Below the pieces are notes generated by a model. The model did no database searches. It was not told the DNA's origin and saw only the letters and a program-made list of their open reading frames with translations. The position numbers and the translations under genes are program-made. From CALAGB01 sp963713965 (lineage in GTDB: Bacteria > Chloroflexota > Chloroflexia > Thermomicrobiales > Thermomicrobiaceae): a DNA stretch of 64,000 bases. This document shows positions 9,347 to 17,138 of the stretch, in pieces (positions within the stretch are counted from its first letter, which is position 1; each line of letters opens with the position of its first letter). Where the stretch lies: positions 1,736,001-1,800,000 of the forward strand of contig OY970217.1 in the NCBI GenBank assembly GCA_963713965.1, read 5' to 3'.

Positions 9347-9871
9347 ATGCCAACCGCACTCAATTTGAACCTGACGGTGAACGGCGTGAACCGTTCGATC
9401 ACCGTCGATGACGCCGCCGAGCCACTCCTGTATGTCCTGCGCAACCAGCTCGGCTTGAAGGGCCCGAAGTTCGGCTGCGGCGTAGCGCAATGCGGCGCCT
9501 GCACGGTGTTGGTCGACGGGGTCATCACGCGATCCTGCACGACGAAGCTGAACACCGTGAAGGATGGCGCCAGCGTGGCCACGCTCGAAGGACTCGCGAG
9601 CGTCGACGCACCACATCCATTGCAGCAGTCCTTCATCGACCAGCAGGCTGGTCAGTGCGCCTACTGCGGCAACGCCATGATCATGGGCGCGCTCGGATTT
9701 CTGCAGGAGCGCATTGACGCCGGCAATCGTAGCGTTCCGAGCGAAGACGAGATCAAGCAGTTCCTCTCCGGCGAAGCGGAGGGCTCGACGTTCGTCTATC
9801 TGTGCCGCTGCGGTTCCCACCCACGAATCGTCCGAGCTATTCAGCAAGCCGCCAAGGAGATGCTTTCATGA
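9347..9871 (+). CDS. iorA: [2Fe-2S] subunit of an isoquinoline 1-oxidoreductase-type molybdenum hydroxylase
   Basis: The 174-residue protein has the two [2Fe-2S] modules of xanthine-oxidase-family small subunits. The plant-type ferredoxin domain carries its cluster ligands in 'FGCGVAQCGACTVLVDG' and a later cysteine. The helical C-terminal domain carries 'QCAYCGNAMIMGA' and 'LCRCGSHPRI'. It passes electrons from the molybdopterin subunit to an acceptor. The stop codon overlaps the start of the large subunit (ATGA at 9868-9871), which indicates translational coupling. The absence of a separate FAD subunit places the pair in the IorAB/two-subunit aldehyde dehydrogenase group. The true substrate is unknown and the gene symbol is by family only. 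Confidence 0.85.
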   Translation: MPTALNLNLTVNGVNRSITVDDAAEPLLYVLRNQLGLKGPKFGCGVAQCGACTVLVDGVITRSCTTKLNTVKDGASVATLEGLASVDAPHPLQQSFIDQQAGQCAYCGNAMIMGALGFLQERIDAGNRSVPSEDEIKQFLSGEAEGSTFVYLCRCGSHPRIVRAIQQAAKEMLS

Positions 9872-12207
9872 CGACCACCATCTCACGCCGGAAGTTCCTC
9901 TCGCGAGCCGGAACTCTGGCCGTCGCCTTCAGTCTCGCCCCGATGCTGAGCCGCGTCCCGTTGTCCGGTGCAAGCGCGGCGGACTCACCTGGCGATATGG
10001 GCATCGATTCCTGGCTGGTGATCGGCCCCGACAGCAGCGTCACGATCTATAGCGGCAAAGTGGAGCTCGGCACGGGCGTGCAGACCGCCCTGACCCAGAT
10101 CGTGGCCGAGGAGCTCTCGGTCGGCTTCGACCAGATCACCTTCATTCAGGGCGACACCACCTTGACTCCTGGAGACCAGGGCTATACCGCCGGTAGCCAG
10201 ACGATCCAATCCGAGGGTCCGAAGCTGCGCGTGGCCGCGGCGACCGCATTTCAGTCGCTCCGCTCGCTGGCCGCGCAGCAGATCGGCGTCTCGACTCACG
10301 CACTCCAGGCGCGGGACGGCATGATCGGCATCGGTCACAACCTTAATCGGGCGATCAGCTATGGTGATCTGATTGGGCAACAGCAGATTCAGCTCACCTC
10401 CGATTCGAACGTCGCTGTCAAATCTCCGCGCGATTACTCCCTTGTCGGAACGCCGGTGGCGCGAGTCGATCTGCCGGACAAATTCACGGCGAACTTCACC
10501 TACGTGCAGGACGTCGAGGTCGAGGGCATGCTGCACGGGCGAGTAGTACGCCCAGCGGGACGAAACGCCACCTTCGTCAGCCTCGACGACTCGGCCGCGA
10601 AGGCCGTCCACGGTTTCGTTCAGTTGGTGCAGCAGGGAAACTTCGTCGGAGTCGTCGCCAGCGACGAGTGGGCGGCGATTCAAGCCGCCAAGGTGCTCAA
10701 GGTGACCTGGGATCAGGGCGCGCCATTGGCGGCTGAAGCGGATCTCCCGCAGGCACTTCAAGATGCTTCCAACATCTATCAATCCGGCCTCACCACGCCG
10801 GAGACGGGCAACGTCGATTACGCCAAATCCCGGGCCGACACGGTCCTGGACGCGACCTACTTCACCCCATTCCAGATGCACGCCTCGGTCGGTCCATCCT
10901 GCGCCGTCGCCGACGTACGCGACACGCCGGACGGCAACGGCATTCAAACGACGATCTGGTCCGGCACGCAGGGCGTATTTCCGCTGCGGGGCGCGCTGGC
11001 CGAATTGCTCGGATTGGAGACCGGCGCCATCCACGTGGTCTACGTCGAGGCCTCGGGCTGCTACGGGCACAATGGTGCGGACGACGTAGCGGCAGACGCC
11101 GCGCTCATGTCGCAAGCGGTGGGCGCGCCCGTTCGGGTGCAGTGGATGCGCCAGGACGAGCATGGCTGGGAGCCGCTGGGTCCGGCCATGATCCACCAGA
11201 TGCAGGGCGGCCTCGACAACAACGGCCAGGTGTCGTTCTGGGAGCACGAGGTCTGGACGCCGACCCACTCCACCCGGCCGGGAGGCCACGCCGGGAATCT
11301 GCTGGCGGGGCAAGAGGTTGGCTTCCTGCCGCCCGCACTCGGCTCGCAGGCGCGAACCGGTGGACGTAATCAGCCGGTGAACTACGCTTTCAACAACATG
11401 AAGGTGACGGAGCATGGCGCCGCCAACTTCGTCATGACGCAGGGAGCGGATGGCAAGTCGCAGACCTCGTCCCCGCTCACCTACACGTTCCCACGCACGT
11501 CAGCGCTGCGCAGCCTTGGCGGATTCTCGAACAGTTTTGCCAACGAGTCCTTCATGGACGAGCTTGCCGCGGCGGCCGGAGCCGATCCCTATGAGTTCCG
11601 CATGCGCTATCTGCGGGACCCGCGGGCGCAGGACGTGATGCAAGCCATGGCCAAGCAGGCCGGGCTGAACAAAACGAAGCCGCAAGCTTGGGACGGGATG
11701 CTCAGCGGACGCGGTGTCTCCTACCTGCAGTACGAGAATACGCTGGCCTATGTCGCCGCCGAGGCCGAAGTGCAGGTCGATCCTGCCACTGGAGTGGTGC
11801 GGGTGACGCGGGTGGTGGTGGCGCACGACTGCGGCCAGATCATCAACCCGGACGGGCTCAGCAACCAGATCGAGGGGAACGTCATCCAGTCGGTCAGCCG
11901 CACGTTAAAGGAAGAAGTTCAGTACGACGCCAATGGCGTGACCAGCGTCGTCTGGGCGCAGAACCAGTATTTTCCCAACGCGAACCAGGCTTACCCCATC
12001 CTCCACTTCAGTGAGGTGCCTGACGTCGAGGTCGTGCTGATCGATCAGCCCAACGAAGCGCCGTGGGGTGCTGGTGAGCCGGTCACGGAGGTGATCCCGG
12101 CGGCCATCGGCAACGCCGTCTTCGACGCTACCGGAGCCCGATTGCGCACACTACCATTCACGCCAGACCGCGTATTGGCAGCGCTTGCGGCGCTCGGGGA
12201 GAGTTAG
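9868..12207 (+). CDS. iorB: Molybdopterin-binding large subunit, Tat-exported, IorB type
   Basis: From the ATG that overlaps the previous stop, this is 779 residues. It opens with a twin-arginine signal (SRRKFLSRAG followed by a hydrophobic stretch), so the enzyme is folded with its cofactor and exported by Tat. The remainder is the aldehyde oxidase/xanthine dehydrogenase molybdopterin-binding fold in the tandem arrangement of isoquinoline 1-oxidoreductase beta subunits. Visible family patterns include 'GTGVQTALTQIVAEEL' near the start of the mature protein, 'GGFSNSFANESFMDELA' and 'WGAGEPVTEVIPAAIGNA' near the end. A cytochrome c subunit, the usual periplasmic electron acceptor of such pairs, is not encoded beside it. 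The substrate is probably an N-heterocycle or aldehyde. Confidence 0.85.
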   Translation: MTTTISRRKFLSRAGTLAVAFSLAPMLSRVPLSGASAADSPGDMGIDSWLVIGPDSSVTIYSGKVELGTGVQTALTQIVAEELSVGFDQITFIQGDTTLTPGDQGYTAGSQTIQSEGPKLRVAAATAFQSLRSLAAQQIGVSTHALQARDGMIGIGHNLNRAISYGDLIGQQQIQLTSDSNVAVKSPRDYSLVGTPVARVDLPDKFTANFTYVQDVEVEGMLHGRVVRPAGRNATFVSLDDSAAKAVHGFVQLVQQGNFVGVVASDEWAAIQAAKVLKVTWDQGAPLAAEADLPQALQDASNIYQSGLTTPETGNVDYAKSRADTVLDATYFTPFQMHASVGPSCAVADVRDTPDGNGIQTTIWSGTQGVFPLRGALAELLGLETGAIHVVYVEASGCYGHNGADDVAADAALMSQAVGAPVRVQWMRQDEHGWEPLGPAMIHQMQGGLDNNGQVSFWEHEVWTPTHSTRPGGHAGNLLAGQEVGFLPPALGSQARTGGRNQPVNYAFNNMKVTEHGAANFVMTQGADGKSQTSSPLTYTFPRTSALRSLGGFSNSFANESFMDELAAAAGADPYEFRMRYLRDPRAQDVMQAMAKQAGLNKTKPQAWDGMLSGRGVSYLQYENTLAYVAAEAEVQVDPATGVVRVTRVVVAHDCGQIINPDGLSNQIEGNVIQSVSRTLKEEVQYDANGVTSVVWAQNQYFPNANQAYPILHFSEVPDVEVVLIDQPNEAPWGAGEPVTEVIPAAIGNAVFDATGARLRTLPFTPDRVLAALAALGES

Positions 12208-12240
12208 CCAGGAGAGCGAAATTGCAAGGAGCGGGGCCAT

Positions 12241-12396
12241 TTATCGGCTCGCGCCCCTTGCCCACGCCAAAAAAGTAACGCAGGCTGACGTGCCCAACAG
12301 CCCAAACACCGCCAGCGTCAGGCAGCCGCAGGGGCAGCCCGCTCGCCAGCGTGGGCCTGGGCCGTACGGCCGCCGCATGTATGGGCGTCTCATCAT
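12241..12396 (-). CDS. Small basic membrane-anchored protein, hypothetical
   Basis: This possible gene of 51 residues begins 'MMRRPYMRRPYGPGPRW', then a CPCGC cluster and one hydrophobic helix ('LTLAVFGLLGTSACVTFLAWA'). A GAGG sequence five bases before the ATG at 12396 can act as ribosome-binding site. Arg/Pro/Tyr-rich tails ahead of a single helix are common in small envelope proteins, but I recognise no family. It converges with the molybdenum hydroxylase operon. The upstream extension to 12501 in the same frame looks non-coding. Confidence 0.4.
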   Translation of the reverse strand: MMRRPYMRRPYGPGPRWRAGCPCGCLTLAVFGLLGTSACVTFLAWARGASR

Positions 12397-12703
12397 CCGA
12401 CCTCGCGGAACGGGTCTTGGACCGAAACGACCCGGACCCCAGCGCCGAGCAACAACCTGGTTCCGCACGAGTCTCACCCTTCCTGATTCAATCACCGACA
12501 CATTTTGGCCGGTTCGCGAGTCATCGAGCGCCTCCCGGGTCGTTGCGCTGTTTCGAGCATAGCCGATCGACGTAAACGCCGTGCCATCTGGTGACGGCGC
12601 GCTTTCGCCAGTCCATCAGGGCTGGTGCCGAGTGCCAATTCCGTCTCTCGAGACGCGAGGTGATGCCGATTCCATGGACGGGGCTTGAGCGTACTCGTAT
12701 CCA
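12397..12703. other. Intergenic stretch, nothing recognised
   Basis: About 300 bases between the small putative membrane protein and the end of the cation exchanger gene. No repeat, hairpin with T-tract, or convincing small gene was seen. Confidence 0.4.
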
Positions 12704-13696
12704 CTACATACTGACCCGAAATGCCAGAAAGAGACCGAAGAGGTAGATGATCAAGCGAAATACGGCGTCGGGTTCGAGATACCAGACGCGCCGTTCCGAC
12801 CGATTGAGGACTTCGAGAACCGTCAGAGAGGTCAGGAAGATCGCGAACGCCGCGCCGATTAGCACCGCTTCGTCGGCTTCCGCGAGGATCGGACCGTGTC
12901 GGTGGATCAATTCAAGCGGGATCAGGATCACCATGTTGAAGACGTTGCTGCCGAGCAGGTTACCGACGGCCAGGTCATACGAACCGCTGCGCAGGCACGT
13001 CACCGTGACGGCGCCCTCCGGCAGGCTCGTTGTGAGCGCCAGTAGAGCGATCCCAAAGAAACCGGTCGACAAGCCAAGCTGAACCGATAGATCGGCCGCC
13101 GAGCTTGCCAGAAATCGCGCTGCCACCAGGATAACGACCGTCGCCAGCGCAAAGCCGAACGCGGCGCCGCGCAGACCTGGCGCGGCAGCTTCCGCTTGCA
13201 CAACCTCTCCTATGGTGGCGAAGGGCGGCCCCTCACGATTGACGTGGATGAGTCGCATTCCGGCCAGGTAGCTGAATCCGATGACGAGGGGCGCCCAGCC
13301 AATGCTGAAGAGTGAAAGGCCCGGCTGGGTCATCGCGCCGGCGACGGCGATCGACATGAGGATGACGGCCAGCGTGCCAACGATCGCCTGATTGATCGCC
13401 ACTCTCGTCAACACTCGAACACGCGTCAGGACGATATCGGCCAGCGCCAGCAACGCCATGTTCGCCATGCTCGAACCGAACAGATCTCCTACGGCCAGGT
13501 TGGCGTGCCCTTGAACGACCGCGAAGGAGTCGGTCGTGAGCTCGGGCAAGGAGGTCGCCGCCGCCACCAGCACCGCACCCACCCAGGTTCGACCCATGCC
13601 CGTGCGATCGGCGATCACGTCACCGGCCTGTGCCAGCCGAATTCCGGCCAGGATCACCGCCCCGCCGCTCAGAATGAAGATCAACCAGGCAGGCAC
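12704..13696 (-). CDS. CaCA-family Na+(H+)/Ca2+ exchanger
   Basis: The 330-residue protein has about ten membrane helices and the two inverted alpha-repeats that define the cation/calcium antiporters. The first is 'AATSLPELTTD' with 'AVGDLFGSSMANM', and the second is 'TTSLPEGAVTV' with 'AVGNLLGSNVFNM'. The acidic residues in these repeats bind calcium in the family. The protein is of the YrbG/prokaryotic NCX size, exporting calcium from the cytoplasm in exchange for sodium or protons. It is transcribed alone on the minus strand, divergent from the small ORF and pyrR region. Confidence 0.88.
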   Translation of the reverse strand: MPAWLIFILSGGAVILAGIRLAQAGDVIADRTGMGRTWVGAVLVAAATSLPELTTDSFAVVQGHANLAVGDLFGSSMANMALLALADIVLTRVRVLTRVAINQAIVGTLAVILMSIAVAGAMTQPGLSLFSIGWAPLVIGFSYLAGMRLIHVNREGPPFATIGEVVQAEAAAPGLRGAAFGFALATVVILVAARFLASSAADLSVQLGLSTGFFGIALLALTTSLPEGAVTVTCLRSGSYDLAVGNLLGSNVFNMVILIPLELIHRHGPILAEADEAVLIGAAFAIFLTSLTVLEVLNRSERRVWYLEPDAVFRLIIYLFGLFLAFRVSM

Positions 13697-13939
13697 GAAT
13701 CAAGACTCTCTCTCTGGGATCTTACTGACACGACTCCCCAGTCTGACCGACTCCGGACACGAATGAGCGTCATCCTCAAGCCTAACGATGAAACGTGGCA
13801 ACTCCGTCACATGGGTGATGGAGCATGTGACAACGCTCTTACAATTTTCTGCGTACACAACAAAAACATAACTGTTCGCGAAACTCCGCTTAATCAACCG
13901 TGCCCGTTTTGGCCGTAGGGTGAGGTTAGGAGGCATCGC

Positions 13940-14134
13940 ATGAACGCTCAACTCGTACACACCTTCTCACAGAGTGAAGATGCCGGACGCGATCTACGAT
14001 GGGAAGCGCGTCCCCTCAATGTGCAACAGGGAGCCCAGCCGAACCTGACCAAGCCGTACGTGCCACTCAAGAGGTTGTACCGGCGCGGCTGGCCACTCTC
14101 AGTCCGAAGAGCCCCCTCCGCGCACCGAAGCTAG
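13940..14134 (+). CDS. Possible 64-residue small protein with strong ribosome-binding site
   Basis: A near-perfect Shine-Dalgarno sequence TAGGAGG (13927-13933) stands six bases before ATG 13940, which opens a 64-codon frame. The product is hydrophilic, starts 'MNAQLVHTFSQSEDAGRDL' and has a basic C-terminal third, without membrane helix or known motif. The only support is the ribosome-binding site and start spacing. A long hairpin at 14171-14214 lies 36 bases past its stop and could end its transcript. It might equally be a leader peptide or chance. Confidence 0.35.
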   Translation: MNAQLVHTFSQSEDAGRDLRWEARPLNVQQGAQPNLTKPYVPLKRLYRRGWPLSVRRAPSAHRS

Positions 14135-14170
14135 AACTCGTTCCCCACCCTCCACAAACCCCAGCCCCAC

Positions 14171-14214
14171 GGCACAGCGGGATCGTCGATGCCGGTCGAC
14201 GATCTCGCTGTGCC
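14171..14214. terminator. 19-base-pair hairpin between the small ORF and the pyrR promoter
   Basis: The arms at 14171-14189 and 14196-14214 are complementary over 19 bases with one G-T pair and a 6-base loop. This is one of the strongest simple hairpins in the window. It has no T-tract, so if it ends transcription it is not a canonical intrinsic terminator. It lies upstream of the pyrR promoter at 14245, so it is not in the pyrR leader. Confidence 0.45.
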
Positions 14215-14244
14215 CTCGTGTCATTCCAGAGTAAAGATGCTGCG

Positions 14245-14272
14245 TTGACACAAGTTAGGTGTTACGTATAGT
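14245..14272 (+). promoter_or_regulatory. Sigma-70-type promoter of pyrR
   Basis: A perfect -35 box TTGACA at 14245-14250 is followed after 16 bases by TATAGT at 14267-14272, five of six matches to the -10 consensus. Transcription would begin near 14279, giving a leader of about 80 bases before the pyrR start at 14358. Confidence 0.7.
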
Positions 14273-14357
14273 ACCGTTACGTTTTCGCGTGACACGATGC
14301 GCGAAGCGGCCGCGAACGATCGCCGGATACCCGGATAGAAAGCGCTCGAGGGAATTC

Positions 14358-14921
14358 GTGACCGAGCCTGATGCACAGGCCGGCGGGAGCCAGCACCTAC
14401 TGGACAACACCGGCATTCACGCGGCGCTCGACCGATTGGCCGAGCAGATCGCCAAGCGATTCGGCGAAGCCGACGACCTCTGCCTCATCGGCGTGCGGCG
14501 ACGGGGTGACGTGTTGGCCGGTCGGCTGCGGGACCGGCTGCAAATCTTGCTGAGCGCCGACATTCCCACCGGCAGCCTCGACATCACCCTCTATCGGGAC
14601 GACTTCGACAGCATGAGTCGCGACCCGATCATCAGCGAGTCCGACATTCCCTTCCAGTTGGATGGACGCACGGTGATTCTGGTCGACGACGTGATCTTCA
14701 CCGGGAGGACCGTGCGCGCGGCACTCGACGAGATCCTGGATCTGGGTCGCCCAGATCGCGTGGCGCTAGCCGTCTTGATCGATCGCGGCGGACGCGAGCT
14801 GCCAATCGCGGCCGACCTGATCGGGCAGCACGTCGAGACCGCCGACGGGGACGAAGTGCTCGTACTCCTCAACGACACCGATGGCAGCGATGCGGTGATC
14901 CTGCGCCGCGCGGGCGACTGA
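14358..14921 (+). CDS. pyrR: PyrR bifunctional pyrimidine regulator / uracil phosphoribosyltransferase
   Basis: With the GTG start at 14358, preceded by GAGGGAA, the protein has about 187 residues, the normal PyrR length. The PRPP-binding motif 'VILVDDVIFTGRTVRAALD' is present at about residues 109-127. It is preceded by the 'TLYRDD' and following 'VALAVLIDRGGRELPI' segments diagnostic of PyrR rather than other type I phosphoribosyltransferases. Family role: binds UMP/UTP and pyr mRNA to control pyrimidine synthesis and can make UMP from uracil and PRPP. Biosynthetic pyr genes do not follow; an M20 carbamoylase-type gene does, six bases on. Confidence 0.9.
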   Translation: MTEPDAQAGGSQHLLDNTGIHAALDRLAEQIAKRFGEADDLCLIGVRRRGDVLAGRLRDRLQILLSADIPTGSLDITLYRDDFDSMSRDPIISESDIPFQLDGRTVILVDDVIFTGRTVRAALDEILDLGRPDRVALAVLIDRGGRELPIAADLIGQHVETADGDEVLVLLNDTDGSDAVILRRAGD

Positions 14922-14926
14922 AAAGT

Positions 14927-16201
14927 ATGAGCGCTCCATCCGGCAGCCTACGCATCGACGTCGACCCGAGCCGCATCGAAGCCAATTTGCGCGCCTTTGC
15001 CCGCATCGGCTACAGCCGCGACGGCGGCATGAACCGCCTGGCCTTCTCGCGCAACGACCTGCGAGCGCGCCAATATCTGCTGCATCTCCTGCAAACCCTG
15101 GGTGCATCGGCGCGCATCGACGGCTTCGGCAACGTCTTCGGACGCGTCGACGGAAGCGAGCCGAGTCTGCCGCCGCTGTTGGTCGGCTCGCACCTGGACG
15201 CTGTCCCGGCGGGTGGACGTTTCGATGGCTCGGTCGGGGTCGCCGCCGCACTCGAAGTCCTTTCGGTACTGCGCGAGCACCGCATCACGCCACGTCATCC
15301 GATCGAGCTCGTCTCCTTCGCCTGTGAGGAATCGAGCCGCTTCGGCCGCGGCACGCTGGGGAGCGGTATCGTGGCGGGCGCCTTCGATCCAAACGAGGTT
15401 CTCAACCTGACCGACGCCCACGGAACACGGCTGGAGCGAGTGCTTGAGCGCGCCGGACTCGATCCGAATGAGTTGGCCGAGGCCCGCCGCGCGTCCGGAG
15501 ACTACCTGGCCTACCTGGAGATGCACATCGAGCAGGGGCGTGTGCTGGAGGAGGTCGGGAAGGTGGTTGGGGTAGTCGAGGGGATCGCCGCGCCGACTCG
15601 CTTCCGCGTGCACGTCCAGGGTCAGGCCGACCATTCCGGCGCCACACCCATGACGCTGCGTCGCGACGCACTGACCGGCGCCGCCGAGATCATCCTAGCG
15701 GTGGAACGGCATGCGCGGGCGGCGGGCAACGTGGTCGGGACTGTCGGTGTGGCGACTGTCGAGCCGGGCGCCATGAACGTCGTACCGGGGAGGGTCACAC
15801 TAGCGGTCGACGTTCGCTCCATCGACGCCAGCGCCAAAGCGGCCGTAGTGCGGCAGATCCGGGACGACATCGAGGCGACCGCTCGAGCACGCAACCTCAA
15901 GATTGACGTGGAGCTACTGACCGACGAGGAGCCGGTGCGGCTCGACCGCCACGTCATCGAGACGTTGGACCGTATGTGCGCGCTGCGGGAGACGCCCTCC
16001 CTGCACATCATGTCGGGCGCCGGTCACGACGCCATGCACATCGCCCGCCTCTGTCCAGCCGGGATGATCCTGGTGCCGAGCCGCAACGGCATCAGCCACC
16101 ATCGCGACGAGTGGACCGAGATCGAGCACGTGGTGGCCGGGACGCAGGTCTTCGTCGACGCCGCCCTCGAGATCGCCACCAACGGCATCCCAAGAGATTG
16201 A
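14927..16201 (+). CDS. M20 Zn amidohydrolase: N-carbamoyl-amino-acid hydrolase / allantoate amidohydrolase family
   Basis: The 424-residue protein has the M20 metal site in 'GSHLDAVPAGGRFDGSVGV' (His and bridging Asp), the acidic pair 'CEESSRF', and 'MHIEQGRVLEE'. A dimerisation (lid) domain follows, and a late 'GAGHDAMHIARLCPAGMILVPS' stretch supplies the last histidine. This subfamily splits N-carbamoyl groups from beta-ureidopropionate, N-carbamoyl amino acids or allantoate. The close coupling with pyrR suggests a pyrimidine-breakdown (beta-ureidopropionase-like) role, but that is inference from position. Cytoplasmic. ATG 14927 lies six bases after the pyrR stop. Confidence 0.85.
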   Translation: MSAPSGSLRIDVDPSRIEANLRAFARIGYSRDGGMNRLAFSRNDLRARQYLLHLLQTLGASARIDGFGNVFGRVDGSEPSLPPLLVGSHLDAVPAGGRFDGSVGVAAALEVLSVLREHRITPRHPIELVSFACEESSRFGRGTLGSGIVAGAFDPNEVLNLTDAHGTRLERVLERAGLDPNELAEARRASGDYLAYLEMHIEQGRVLEEVGKVVGVVEGIAAPTRFRVHVQGQADHSGATPMTLRRDALTGAAEIILAVERHARAAGNVVGTVGVATVEPGAMNVVPGRVTLAVDVRSIDASAKAAVVRQIRDDIEATARARNLKIDVELLTDEEPVRLDRHVIETLDRMCALRETPSLHIMSGAGHDAMHIARLCPAGMILVPSRNGISHHRDEWTEIEHVVAGTQVFVDAALEIATNGIPRD

Positions 16202-16556
16202 CCCCCGTGTCATCCTGATGGTTCTCTCCCTCCAGTGAAGGGGGAGCGAGTGGGATGATTGCAGTGAAGGACCTCTCTTCATGTCACACAGGTGCCAATT
16301 GATCAACGGAGAGATCCTTCGACTCCGCTGCGCTCCGCTCAGGATGACAAGGGGGTGTTGGCCGTCCTTCTAGGCACAAATCCTCTGCGATCGCCTGCTC
16401 ACGATGACAACCCTGGGCTGATCCTCAACTAAACGGCAGAACCACTCTGGTCAACCACTACGAACCTCGTTCATAACTCGATTGCACTGAGCGTCACATT
16501 TCACGCTGTTCCCCCGTTGTATAAGGTAATGGGTGTTGATGTAGAGGGGATGGCTC
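16202..16556. repeat. Intergenic region with common low-complexity palindromic repeats
   Basis: Downstream of the amidohydrolase gene is CCCTCCAGTGAAGGG (near 16228-16242), an imperfect palindrome that recurs at 47426-47440 in the same CTCTC context. It is followed by a purine/pyrimidine-symmetric segment 'TCGACTCCGCTGCGCTCC' near 16319 ending in a CAGGATGACA motif that recurs loosely at 16400. Such sequences are frequent dispersed repeats in Chloroflexota genomes (general knowledge). A possible -10 (TATAAG, 16520-16525) precedes the sigma gene but no clear -35 goes with it. Confidence 0.5.
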
Positions 16557-17138
16557 ATGCCGCGCGAACTGACCGAGCCAGACCGCACGGGGATTGAGTC
16601 CCTGGGCAACGAAGCCGCGTTGGTTCAGGCCGCTAAAGTGGACGGTGAGGCGTTCTCACGGCTCTATCGTCACTACCGCCTGCCCATCTATCGATACTGC
16701 CGCGCCCGGTCGCGCACCGACGAGGATGCCGCCGACCTGGCCCAGCAGGTGTTTCTCAGGGCGTTCGAGGCCCTGCCGCGCTATGAGGAGCGTGGATTTC
16801 CCTTCGGCGCCTGGCTATACCGACTGGCGCATAACGCCGTCATCGACGCGGCACGGCGGCCGGAGCGCACGTTGCCGATGGAGCAAGTCTTAACGCCCAG
16901 GGAACGGCACCTCCCCAACGAACCTGAGTCCAGCGCGCTGGAGGCGGACTCCCTGCTTCGATTTCAACAGCTCATCGCACCACTCACGGAGGAGCGACGT
17001 CACCTGCTTACGTTGCGCTTCGTACTGGAACTCCCCACCGCGGAGATCGCCGGGATCCTCGGCAAGCGAGACACCGCGATCCGCTCGCAGCTCAAACGCG
17101 CTCTCGCATCTCTGAAGGAGCAGCAGCATGGCCGATAG
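16557..17138 (+). CDS. ECF-type RNA polymerase sigma factor (first copy)
   Basis: The 193-residue protein has sigma region 2 at about residues 35-105 ('LYRHYRLPIYRYCRARSRTDEDAADLAQQVFLRAF' region, then 'GAWLYRLAHNAVIDAARR') and region 4 at about 140-190 ('LRFVLELPTAEIAGILGKRDTAIRSQLKRAL'). There is no region 1 or 3, as usual for ECF sigma factors. Its last eleven bases overlap the next gene, which encodes a single-pass membrane protein that probably acts as its anti-sigma/sensor. It would direct RNA polymerase to envelope-stress or surface genes when released. Confidence 0.9.
   Translation: MPRELTEPDRTGIESLGNEAALVQAAKVDGEAFSRLYRHYRLPIYRYCRARSRTDEDAADLAQQVFLRAFEALPRYEERGFPFGAWLYRLAHNAVIDAARRPERTLPMEQVLTPRERHLPNEPESSALEADSLLRFQQLIAPLTEERRHLLTLRFVLELPTAEIAGILGKRDTAIRSQLKRALASLKEQQHGR

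Noticed and set aside
14101..14114. AGTCCGAAGAGCCC resembles part of a PyrR RNA-binding loop
   Set aside because: It lies upstream of the pyrR promoter and several consensus positions differ, so it would not be in the pyrR leader.
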